Source: Actinomycetes bacterium
GTDB taxonomy: Bacteria > Actinomycetota > Actinomycetes > Actinomycetales > Cellulomonadaceae
Direction of reading: 5' to 3'
Length of the DNA: 7,983 bases
Assembly (NCBI GenBank): GCA_023430425.1
Contig: JAEZAR010000381.1
Span: forward strand, 1 to 7,983
Shown: positions 1 through 4,950 of the stretch, piece by piece
Layout of the letters: each line of letters opens with the position of its first letter
Numbering within the stretch: position 1 is the first letter of the stretch
Translations under genes and position numbers: made by a program
Notes under the pieces: model-generated
Seen by the model: the letters and a program-made list of their open reading frames with translations, nothing else
Database searches by the model: none
Told to the model about the DNA's origin: nothing

Positions 1-12
1 CTGACACGTCAG
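1..12. promoter_or_regulatory. Short palindrome at the window edge, possible operator
   Basis: CTGAC-AC-GTCAG has perfect 5-bp arms around a 2-bp centre, about 80 bp upstream of the glycosylase-family gene. This form suits a dimeric repressor, but the site abuts the window edge. No promoter hexamers can be placed convincingly between it and GTG 92, so the call is weak. Confidence 0.25.
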
Positions 13-15
13 TGA

Positions 16-60
16 TCGGGTGGCGCGCGGCGCGGGTCGCGCGCGTCGGGTGGCGCGCGG
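16..60. repeat. 15-bp direct repeat with 30-bp period in the leader
   Basis: TCGGGTGGCGCGCGG occurs at 16-30 and again at 46-60. A shorter shared string, GCGCGTCGG, occurs at 41-49 and 61-69. The leader upstream of GTG 92 is therefore internally repetitive. This supports treating it as non-coding rather than as an N-terminal extension of the gene. Confidence 0.6.
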
Positions 61-91
61 GCGCGTCGGACGGTGCTGCTTGACTGCCCTG

Positions 92-1150
92 GTGACGCCG
101 CACGACATCGCCCTGCTGCGCCTGACGGCCCAGCGCCTGGTGGGGCCCCGGCTCGCGTCCCCGCGCGACGTCGTCGGGCACCTCCTCGCACTGCAGGCGC
201 AGGACGAGCCCGGGGCGCTGCTGTCCGTCGCGCTGCGGTGCGGGGCGACCCGGGATGCGGTGCGGGCGGCCTTCGACGCGGGCGACCTCGCGCGGACGTG
301 GCCGATGCGCGGCACCCTGCACACCGTCCTCGCCGAGGACCTGCCGTGGCTGGTCGAGCTCCTCACCCCCCGGCCCCGCGCCGCGGCCGCCAAGCGCCGC
401 GGTCAGCTCGGGCTGGCCGAGGACGACGTCGACCGGGCGAGGACCCTCGCGGAGAGCGCGCTCGCCGGCGGGGGCCTTCCGCGGGCCGGGCTCATGGACG
501 CGTGGGAGTCGGCCGGGCTCCCGACGTCGGGCGGCCGGGGCTACCACCTGCTCGCCGAGCTCGCGCAGCGCGGGGTCGTCTGCCTCGGGCCGTACGCGGG
601 CGGGGAGCAGCGGTGCGTCCTCGTGGCGGAGCACGTCGCCCGCCCGCGCCGGCCCGGGCGCGACGAGGCGCTGGCCGAGGTGGCGCTGCGGTACTTCCGC
701 GGGCACGGGCCCGCGACGCTCCCGGACCTGGTGCGGTGGACCGGTGTGACAGTGGCCGACGCGCGGGCCGCGCTCGCGGCCGTGCGGCACGACCTCGCGG
801 CGGTGACCGTGGACGGCGTCGAGCACCTGCTGGCGCCGGAGACGCTCGAGGCCCACGCCGAGGCGCGGGCCGACGTCGACGACGGCGTGCTCCTCCTGCC
901 CGGCTTCGACGAGCTCGTGCTGGGTTACGCCGACCGGACCGCGACCCTGGCCGCCGAGCACGCCGACCGGGTGGTCCCCGGCGGCAACGGGGTCTTCCGG
1001 CCGACCGTCGTCGTCGGCGGGCGGGCGGTGGCGACGTGGCGGACGGTCGGGTCGGGCGCGCGTCGGCGGCTCGAGCTGGAGCCGTTCGGCCGGGCCCTGC
1101 CCGCGCGCGTCGCCCGCGCCGCGGAGCGGGCCTGGGCGGAGCTGCCCTGA
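92..1150 (+). CDS. AlkZ-like winged-helix protein (HTH_42 family), candidate DNA glycosylase
   Basis: This 352-residue protein matches the HTH_42 / AlkZ-like family (PF06224). Members bind DNA through tandem winged helices, and characterised ones (Streptomyces AlkZ, E. coli YcaQ) excise bulky or crosslinked alkylated purines. Family landmarks are LLALQAQD (residues 31-38), TWPMRGTLHTV (69-79), the YFRGHGPATLPDLVRW winged-helix segment (201-216), LLPGFDELVLGYADR (268-282) and NGVFRPTVVVGG (299-310). Q35-A36-Q37 falls where the catalytic Gln-x-Gln motif of the AlkZ-like branch is expected. Length is normal for the family. I chose GTG 92 because it yields the typical short N-terminus (DIALLRLTAQRL). 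The frame is open from GTG 20, but those extra 24 residues are Arg/Gly-rich and unlike the family. No clear ribosome-binding site precedes GTG 92. The gene stands alone on its strand and converges on the transporter downstream. Family assignment is firm; glycosylase activity is inferred. Confidence 0.87.
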   Translation: MTPHDIALLRLTAQRLVGPRLASPRDVVGHLLALQAQDEPGALLSVALRCGATRDAVRAAFDAGDLARTWPMRGTLHTVLAEDLPWLVELLTPRPRAAAAKRRGQLGLAEDDVDRARTLAESALAGGGLPRAGLMDAWESAGLPTSGGRGYHLLAELAQRGVVCLGPYAGGEQRCVLVAEHVARPRRPGRDEALAEVALRYFRGHGPATLPDLVRWTGVTVADARAALAAVRHDLAAVTVDGVEHLLAPETLEAHAEARADVDDGVLLLPGFDELVLGYADRTATLAAEHADRVVPGGNGVFRPTVVVGGRAVATWRTVGSGARRRLELEPFGRALPARVARAAERAWAELP

Positions 1151-1181
1151 GCCCGGGGACGCTCCCGGTGCTCGGTCCACC

Positions 1182-1235
1182 CGCCCCGTGCAGGGGCGTG
1201 CCGGCCACGGCGTCCCCCTCGCGGCGGTCCGCCGC
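1182..1235. terminator. Two stem-loops between convergent genes, possible bidirectional terminator
   Basis: The first hairpin has perfect arms CGCCCC (1182-1187) and GGGGCG (1193-1198) around a 5-nt loop. The second has GCGGCG (1221-1226) and CGCCGC (1230-1235) around a 3-nt loop. They lie in the gap between the stop codons of two converging genes, where transcription from both sides should end. Neither is followed by a T-tract, so they are not classical intrinsic terminators. Such tail-less hairpins are common in high-GC actinobacteria, but chance GC-rich pairing is also possible. Confidence 0.4.
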
Positions 1236-1276
1236 CGTCCTGGCGACACCGGGATGCCGAGGCGCCGGGACGCCGG

Positions 1277-2854
1277 TCACATCCCGACGAGCAGCTGCAC
1301 CAGCAGGATCTTGGTGATGATGCCGAGCGCGAAGAGGGTCGCGTACCCGGCCTCCACGCGCTCGTCGGTGACCCGCGAGGCCGCGTAGGCGAGGATCGCC
1401 GGCTGCCCGAGGAGCCCCGACAGGGCGCCGGCCGCGCGGGGGGCGCTGGTGCCGACGATCCGCGCACCGACCAGGAGCAGCGCCGCCGCGACCGCCACCG
1501 CGGCCACGCCCACACCGACGACCCGCGCGCCCGTCGACGTGAACGCCTCCGCCGCGAAGGCCTGCCCGGAGGCGAGCCCCACCGCCGCGAGGAAGAACAG
1601 CAGCCCGAGCTGCCGGATCGTGAGGTTGGCCGCGCGCGGCAGCCCCCACACGAGGGGTCCCGTGCGCTCGATGCGGCCGAGCACCATCCCGACCAGCAGC
1701 GGCCCGGCCGCCGATCCCAGGGCGAAGGACGCCTCGCCGCCGAGCGGGATCGTCACGAGCCCCAGGAGCAGCCCGAGCGCCATCCCGATGCCGGCGGAGA
1801 GGGCGTCGATCTCCGACACCCGACGCTCGGAGTCGCCGAGGAACGCCGACACGGCCGCCAGCTCCTCGCGCGGCACGACGGCGAGCACCCGGTCGCCGAG
1901 CTCCAGGGTCAGGTCGTCGCGGGCGAGCAGGTCGAGGTCACCGCGCCGCACGCGTGTGATGACCCCGCCGAAGCGTCCCGGGATGTCGAGCTCCGCGACG
2001 GTGCGGCCCGCGACGCGCCGGTCCGACACGACGAACCGCTGGTTGTCGACCGCGCTGCGGTCGTCCGCTAGGTGCTCGGCGAGCTGACGCCCCAGGTGCG
2101 CGACGGCGTCGGCCACGGCCGCCTCGGGTCCGACGACCACGACGCGGTCCCCCGGACGCAGCCGCTCGTCGGGCCGGACCACACGGGTCCGGTCGTCGCG
2201 GGCGAGGTAGGACATCCGCACCTCGTTCGCCGCGAAGCCCGGCACCGCGGCGATCGACGTCTCCCGCTCGACCTGCGCGGTCACCGCGACGAGCCCCACC
2301 CCCGCCGCCGGCTCCGGGTCCCGCGAGCCCGGCCATCGCCGTCCCACGACCAGCGCCACGGCGAGGATCGCGACGGTCACCCCGAACGGGTACGTGAGCG
2401 CGTAGCCGACCGCCGGCTCCGACGAGCCGGCCGCCGCGGAGGCGGCGGCGAGCGCCGGCGTCGACGTCATCGCCCCCGAGAAGGTGCCCGCCGTCAGCGG
2501 CCCGGACAGCCCGACCAGGGCGCCGAGCAGCCCGGCCACACCCGCCGTCGCGACCAGGACCAGGACGGTGACCGACATCAGCGGGAGCTGTCGCCGCAGG
2601 TCGCGGAAGAACGTGCTCCCGGCCGCGAGCCCGACGGTGTAGACGAACAGCGCGAGCCCGAGGGTCTGCACGAGCGCGAGGCCCTCGCCGAGGCGAGGGT
2701 CGAGGGCGCCGACCGCCAAGCCCACGAACAGGGCCCCGGCGGCGCCGAACCGGACCGGGCCGAAGGGCACGGCACCGATCGCCGTGCCGAGCCCGACCAC
2801 GACGAAGATCGTCAGCAGCGGGGAGGCCGCGAGCACATCGAGCACCGGGTCCAC
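1277..2854 (-). CDS. AspT/YidE-family transporter with two RCK_C (TrkA_C) domains
   Basis: This 525-residue inner-membrane protein has the layout of the aspartate:alanine exchanger family (AspT, YidE, YbjL; PF06826). There is an N-terminal membrane half (about 11-171), two cytosolic RCK_C/TrkA_C-like domains (about 190-260 and 272-342), and a C-terminal membrane half (about 353-523). The first half holds the family's glycine/threonine/proline loop, SGAMTSTPALAAA (126-138), and then YPFG (155-158). The equivalent loop in the second half reads SGLLGQPAILAYA (479-491). The RCK_C domains show the usual signs: LRPGDRVVVVGP (232-243), and LTLELGDRVLAVVP (315-328). I chose GTG 2854 because it lies 7 nt after a GGAG Shine-Dalgarno and directly before the first hydrophobic helix. 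The frame stays open for 390 more codons upstream, but those are antisense to the dehydrogenase gene. The substrate is unknown; amino acids or dicarboxylates are the family precedent. RCK_C domains usually sense small ligands and could gate transport. Confidence 0.88.
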   Translation of the reverse strand: MDPVLDVLAASPLLTIFVVVGLGTAIGAVPFGPVRFGAAGALFVGLAVGALDPRLGEGLALVQTLGLALFVYTVGLAAGSTFFRDLRRQLPLMSVTVLVLVATAGVAGLLGALVGLSGPLTAGTFSGAMTSTPALAAASAAAGSSEPAVGYALTYPFGVTVAILAVALVVGRRWPGSRDPEPAAGVGLVAVTAQVERETSIAAVPGFAANEVRMSYLARDDRTRVVRPDERLRPGDRVVVVGPEAAVADAVAHLGRQLAEHLADDRSAVDNQRFVVSDRRVAGRTVAELDIPGRFGGVITRVRRGDLDLLARDDLTLELGDRVLAVVPREELAAVSAFLGDSERRVSEIDALSAGIGMALGLLLGLVTIPLGGEASFALGSAAGPLLVGMVLGRIERTGPLVWGLPRAANLTIRQLGLLFFLAAVGLASGQAFAAEAFTSTGARVVGVGVAAVAVAAALLLVGARIVGTSAPRAAGALSGLLGQPAILAYAASRVTDERVEAGYATLFALGIITKILLVQLLVGM

Positions 2855-2861
2855 GTCAGCG

Positions 2862-2865
2862 CTCC
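2862..2865 (-). promoter_or_regulatory. Shine-Dalgarno of the AspT-like transporter
   Basis: Read on the minus strand this is GGAG, 7 nt before the GTG whose first base is 2854. It decides the start within a frame that is open far upstream. Confidence 0.6.
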
Positions 2866-2882
2866 GCCTCGTCCACGGGACG

Positions 2883-2888
2883 ACGCTA
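2883..2888 (-). promoter_or_regulatory. Candidate -10 element of the AspT-like transporter
   Basis: On the minus strand this reads TAGCGT (TAnnnT pattern), 28 bp before the start codon. It would give a leader of about 20 nt containing the Shine-Dalgarno. No good -35 hexamer is visible at 16-18 bp spacing. The same hexamer with the same preceding C appears in the divergent dehydrogenase promoter. Confidence 0.4.
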
Positions 2889-2983
2889 GCGAGCCACGGG
2901 CACCGGGCGCGCCCCGAGCCCTCCCGTCCGCCGACGCCGACCGGGTCGCGCCGTCCCCGCGCCGACCAGGCACGGTCCCGGCG

Positions 2984-2997
2984 GGGACAAAGGTCCG
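2984..2997 (+). promoter_or_regulatory. DosR/DevR-box-like element upstream of the dehydrogenase
   Basis: GGGACAAAGGTCCG agrees with the 14-bp core of the mycobacterial DosR/DevR box (GGGACTWWAGTCCC) at 11 positions and keeps the GGAC-N4-GTCC dyad. It is centred about 43 bp before the transcription start predicted from the -10 hexamer at 3022, the usual place for a DosR-type activator overlapping the -35. It overlaps a second dyad, GTCCC-GGCG-GGGAC (2975-2988). No DosR homologue is encoded in this window. The match is by eye and GC-rich dyads occur by chance, so this remains a candidate. Confidence 0.42.
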
Positions 2998-3021
2998 CTG
3001 CCGAGGCCACGACGTGCTGCC

Positions 3022-3027
3022 TAGCGT
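3022..3027 (+). promoter_or_regulatory. Candidate -10 element of the 3-alpha-HSD-like dehydrogenase
   Basis: TAGCGT sits 34 bp upstream of ATG 3062 and predicts a start of transcription near 3032-3035. No recognisable -35 lies at 17 bp spacing. That is what would be expected if the activator-like box just upstream replaces it. Confidence 0.42.
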
Positions 3028-3050
3028 GGTGATCAAGGAACCGACTCGTC

Positions 3051-3057
3051 GAGGAGG
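3051..3057 (+). promoter_or_regulatory. Strong Shine-Dalgarno of the dehydrogenase
   Basis: GAGGAGG lies 4 nt upstream of ATG 3062 and is close to full complementarity with the 16S rRNA 3' end. It fixes this start within a frame that is open from 2072. Confidence 0.85.
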
Positions 3058-3061
3058 GGTC

Positions 3062-3835
3062 ATGCGCACCGTCGTCGTCACCGGGTCTGCCTCCGGCATC
3101 GGACAGGCCCTCGCCGAGCTCCTCGGGTCCCGAGGAGACCGCGTCGTCGGCGTGGACCTCCACGACGCCGACGTCACCGTCGACCTCACCTCCCCGGACG
3201 GCCGGTCCGACCTCGTCGCCCGCGTCCGCGACCTCACCGACGGTGCCGTCGACGCCGTGGTCGCCAACGCCGGCCTCGCGACCGCGACCCCCGCCACCGT
3301 CGCCGTGAACTACTTCGGCGCGATCGCGACGCTCGAGGGGCTGCGGCCGCTCCTGGCCGGCTCGACCGCCCCACGGGCCGCGGTGACGGTCTCGATGGCG
3401 AGCCTCCTGCCGACCGACGCGGACCTCGTCGAGGCGATGCTGGCCGGTGACGAGGCGCGCGCGCTCGCCCGGGCGGACGCGATCGCCGGTACTGAGGCCG
3501 CCGGCCGCATCTACGCGAGCAGCAAGGCCGCGCTCTGCCGCTGGGTCCGCCGCACCGCGGCGTCCCCCGCCTGGGCCGGCGCGGGCATCCCGCTCAACGC
3601 GGTCGGACCGGGCATCGTCGCGACCCCGATGACGGCCGACCTCCTGGCCACGCCGGAGCAGCGCGAGGCGATGGCCTCCGTCGTGCCGATGCCCCTCAAC
3701 GGGTACATGGGCCCGGAGGCGCCGGCGGAGCTGCTCGCGTGGCTGGTCAGCCCGGTGAACACCCACCTGTGCGGTCAGGTCGTGTTCATCGACGGCGGCA
3801 GCGACGTGGTGATCCGCGGCGACAGCACCTGGTGA
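3062..3835 (+). CDS. SDR-family oxidoreductase, 3-alpha-hydroxysteroid dehydrogenase-like
   Basis: This 257-residue cytosolic NAD(H)-dependent short-chain dehydrogenase has a Rossmann glycine motif TGSASGIG (7-14), Asp32 at the end of beta-2 (favouring NAD over NADP), VANAG (67-71), a catalytic Ser near 111-114 (SMAS), and Tyr151/Lys155 in YASSK. From memory it parallels Comamonas testosteroni 3-alpha-hydroxysteroid dehydrogenase/carbonyl reductase along its whole length. Shared points include the VDLHDADVTVDL segment, the VNYFGA motif (82-87), the insert LVEAMLAGDEARA (122-134) before the catalytic Tyr, and the FIDGGSD tail (242-248). The insert corresponds to the helical segment that gives that enzyme its unusual dimer interface. 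The ATG follows a strong Shine-Dalgarno. The gene is divergent from the AspT-like transporter and stands alone, with a stem-loop right after its stop. The physiological substrate is unknown; sterol, ketone or quinone reduction are all possible, and there are no steroid-catabolism neighbours here. Confidence 0.9.
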   Translation: MRTVVVTGSASGIGQALAELLGSRGDRVVGVDLHDADVTVDLTSPDGRSDLVARVRDLTDGAVDAVVANAGLATATPATVAVNYFGAIATLEGLRPLLAGSTAPRAAVTVSMASLLPTDADLVEAMLAGDEARALARADAIAGTEAAGRIYASSKAALCRWVRRTAASPAWAGAGIPLNAVGPGIVATPMTADLLATPEQREAMASVVPMPLNGYMGPEAPAELLAWLVSPVNTHLCGQVVFIDGGSDVVIRGDSTW

Positions 3836-3838
3836 CGC

Positions 3839-3854
3839 CGGGCGGCCGCGCCCG
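3839..3854 (+). terminator. Stem-loop after the dehydrogenase stop codon
   Basis: CGGGCG (3839-3844) pairs perfectly with CGCCCG (3849-3854) around a 4-nt loop, beginning 4 nt after the stop codon. No T-tract follows. It separates the dehydrogenase from the ABC operon promoter and probably limits read-through. Confidence 0.45.
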
Positions 3855-3868
3855 TCCGGAGCCCGTAC

Positions 3869-3896
3869 TTGCGCGTGGGCCCAGTCGAGATATAAC
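3869..3896 (+). promoter_or_regulatory. Promoter of the ABC exporter operon
   Basis: A -35-like TTGCGC (3869-3874) lies 16 bp before TATAAC (3891-3896), which matches the -10 consensus at five of six positions. This is striking in such GC-rich DNA. It predicts transcription starting near 3902-3904, leaving a leader of about 40 nt before GTG 3942. The -10 is embedded in the left operator half. Confidence 0.6.
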
Positions 3897-3922
3897 GTGA
3901 GTTCCCGTCGCGATATATCTCG
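3886..3922. promoter_or_regulatory. Two-site AT-rich operator overlapping the ABC operon promoter
   Basis: CGAGATATA (3886-3894) and TATATCTCG (3914-3922) form a perfect 9-bp inverted repeat with 19 bp between the arms. Each arm is itself part of an imperfect 14-bp palindrome: CGAGATATAACGTG at 3886-3899 and CGCGATATATCTCG at 3909-3922. One site covers the -10 and the other lies just past the predicted start of transcription, an arrangement suited to repression. ATAT-centred palindromes like this are what I associate with PadR-family or similar repressors of actinobacterial ABC operons, but the regulator's identity is inference and no regulator gene is present in the window. Confidence 0.62.
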
Positions 3923-3931
3923 TCTCGCACC

Positions 3932-3935
3932 GGAG
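3932..3935 (+). promoter_or_regulatory. Shine-Dalgarno deciding the ATPase start
   Basis: GGAG lies 6 nt before GTG 3942. The competing GTG 3897 has no purine-rich site in front of it and lies inside the operator, upstream of the predicted transcription start. Confidence 0.65.
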
Positions 3936-3941
3936 AGCCCC

Positions 3942-4949
3942 GTGGTCCCCACCGCCCAGCCCGCAGCCCCCGCCCTGCCCACGGTGACCGAGGACTGGGC
4001 GTTCCGCGTCCAGGACGTCACCAAGGTCTACAAGGGCGGCGTCCGCGCGAACGACGGCCTGAGCCTGCGCATCGAGCCGGGCGAGGTCTACGGCCTCCTC
4101 GGCCCCAACGGCGCCGGGAAGTCCACGCTGGTCAAGCAGGTCATCGGCCTGCTGGCGCCGACGTCGGGCACCCTGGCCATCGGCCCGCACGACCTGGTGG
4201 CGCACCCGGAGGTCGCCCGGCAGCTGTGCTCGTACCTGCCCCAGGCGCAGATGCCCATCGACGCGTTCAAGGTCACGGAGGCCATCGAGCTGACCGGCCG
4301 GATCCGCGGCGGCGAGCGGGCCGCCGTCCGTCGTCGCACCGCCGAGCTCGTCGACGCCCTCGACATCGGCGAGTGGCGCTCCGCCCTGGGCGTCAAGCTC
4401 TCCGGCGGGGTCAAGCGCCTCGTCGGCTTCGCGATGGCCACCGTCGTCCCGGGGCGGCTGGTCATCCTCGACGAGCCGACCAACGACGTCGACCCCCTCC
4501 GCCGCCGCCTGCTGTGGCGGCAGGTGCGGGCGATGAGCGACCTCGGCTGCGCGGTCCTGCTCGTCACCCACAACGTGCTCGAGGCCGAGAAGGCCGTGGA
4601 CCGCCTCGCCGTCGTCATGGACGGCCGCATCGTCGCCGAGGGCACCCCCAGCTCGCTCAAGGCGGAGGACCGCGGCCGGATGCGACTGCAGCTCATGCTC
4701 GCCCCGGGTACGACGACGCCGGAGGCCCCCGCCTGGTACCGCTCGCCGGTGCGGGCGGGCAACAACCTCGTCGGCACCGTGGCTGAGGCGGAGGCGCGCA
4801 CGGGCATCGCCTGGGCGCAGGGCCTGGTCGACGAGGGGTCGGCCGAGGAGTACGCCCTGGCCGCATCCACCCTGGAGGACGTCTACGTGCGCCTCACGGG
4901 TCACACGTCGGCGCAGGCCGACGACCCGGCAGCGGGCGCGGAGGCCTGA
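3942..4949 (+). CDS. ABC-2 exporter ATP-binding subunit
   Basis: This 335-residue cytosolic ATPase should power export by the two permeases encoded directly after it. All nucleotide-binding motifs are present: Walker A GPNGAGKST (54-62), Q-loop Gln101 in SYLPQ, signature LSGGV (153-157), Walker B VILDEP (174-179), D-loop NDVDP (181-185) and switch His210 in LLVTH. The signature continues VKR, where most ABC-2 ATPases have QxR. A C-terminal region of about 100 residues follows the nucleotide-binding domain and ends in LEDVYVRLTG, as in DrrA/NodI-type subunits. I chose GTG 3942 from its Shine-Dalgarno and from the promoter layout. The longer in-frame version from GTG 3897 would add 15 residues encoded by operator DNA. 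The next gene starts one base after the stop, implying translational coupling. The substrate cannot be read from the sequence; drugs, lipids or other hydrophobic compounds are the usual cargo. Confidence 0.92.
   Translation: MVPTAQPAAPALPTVTEDWAFRVQDVTKVYKGGVRANDGLSLRIEPGEVYGLLGPNGAGKSTLVKQVIGLLAPTSGTLAIGPHDLVAHPEVARQLCSYLPQAQMPIDAFKVTEAIELTGRIRGGERAAVRRRTAELVDALDIGEWRSALGVKLSGGVKRLVGFAMATVVPGRLVILDEPTNDVDPLRRRLLWRQVRAMSDLGCAVLLVTHNVLEAEKAVDRLAVVMDGRIVAEGTPSSLKAEDRGRMRLQLMLAPGTTTPEAPAWYRSPVRAGNNLVGTVAEAEARTGIAWAQGLVDEGSAEEYALAASTLEDVYVRLTGHTSAQADDPAAGAEA
4940..4944 (+). promoter_or_regulatory. Shine-Dalgarno of permease 1 inside the ATPase gene
   Basis: GGAGG lies within the last codons of the ATPase gene, 6 nt before GTG 4951. 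It supports coupled translation across the 1-bp gap. Confidence 0.65.
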
Positions 4950-4950
4950 C

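Noticed and set aside
73..1317. A 414-residue open frame overlapping the AlkZ-like gene
   Set aside because: It is an Arg/Ala/Pro/Gly-rich shadow frame without family motifs; the frame ending at 1150 has clear HTH_42 motifs.
492..1649. A 385-residue minus-strand frame spanning two convergent genes
   Set aside because: It crosses the ends of two well-supported genes and ends in Arg/Pro repeats with no motif.
2072..3061. A 330-codon upstream extension of the dehydrogenase frame on the plus strand
   Set aside because: It overlaps the transporter in antisense, is rich in Arg, Glu and His with no domain, and the SDR fold begins at ATG 3062 behind a strong Shine-Dalgarno.
3836..3941. A small regulator gene between the dehydrogenase and the ABC operon that could bind the operator
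   Set aside because: The gap is only 106 bp and is filled by a stem-loop, promoter and operator; there is no room for a regulator.
2855..4024. A 390-codon upstream extension of the transporter frame on the minus strand, giving a 915-residue open frame
   Set aside because: It is antisense to the dehydrogenase gene, low in complexity (Arg/Gly/Asp/Val-rich), and the conserved protein begins exactly at a GTG with a Shine-Dalgarno. Long antisense frames are expected at this G+C content.
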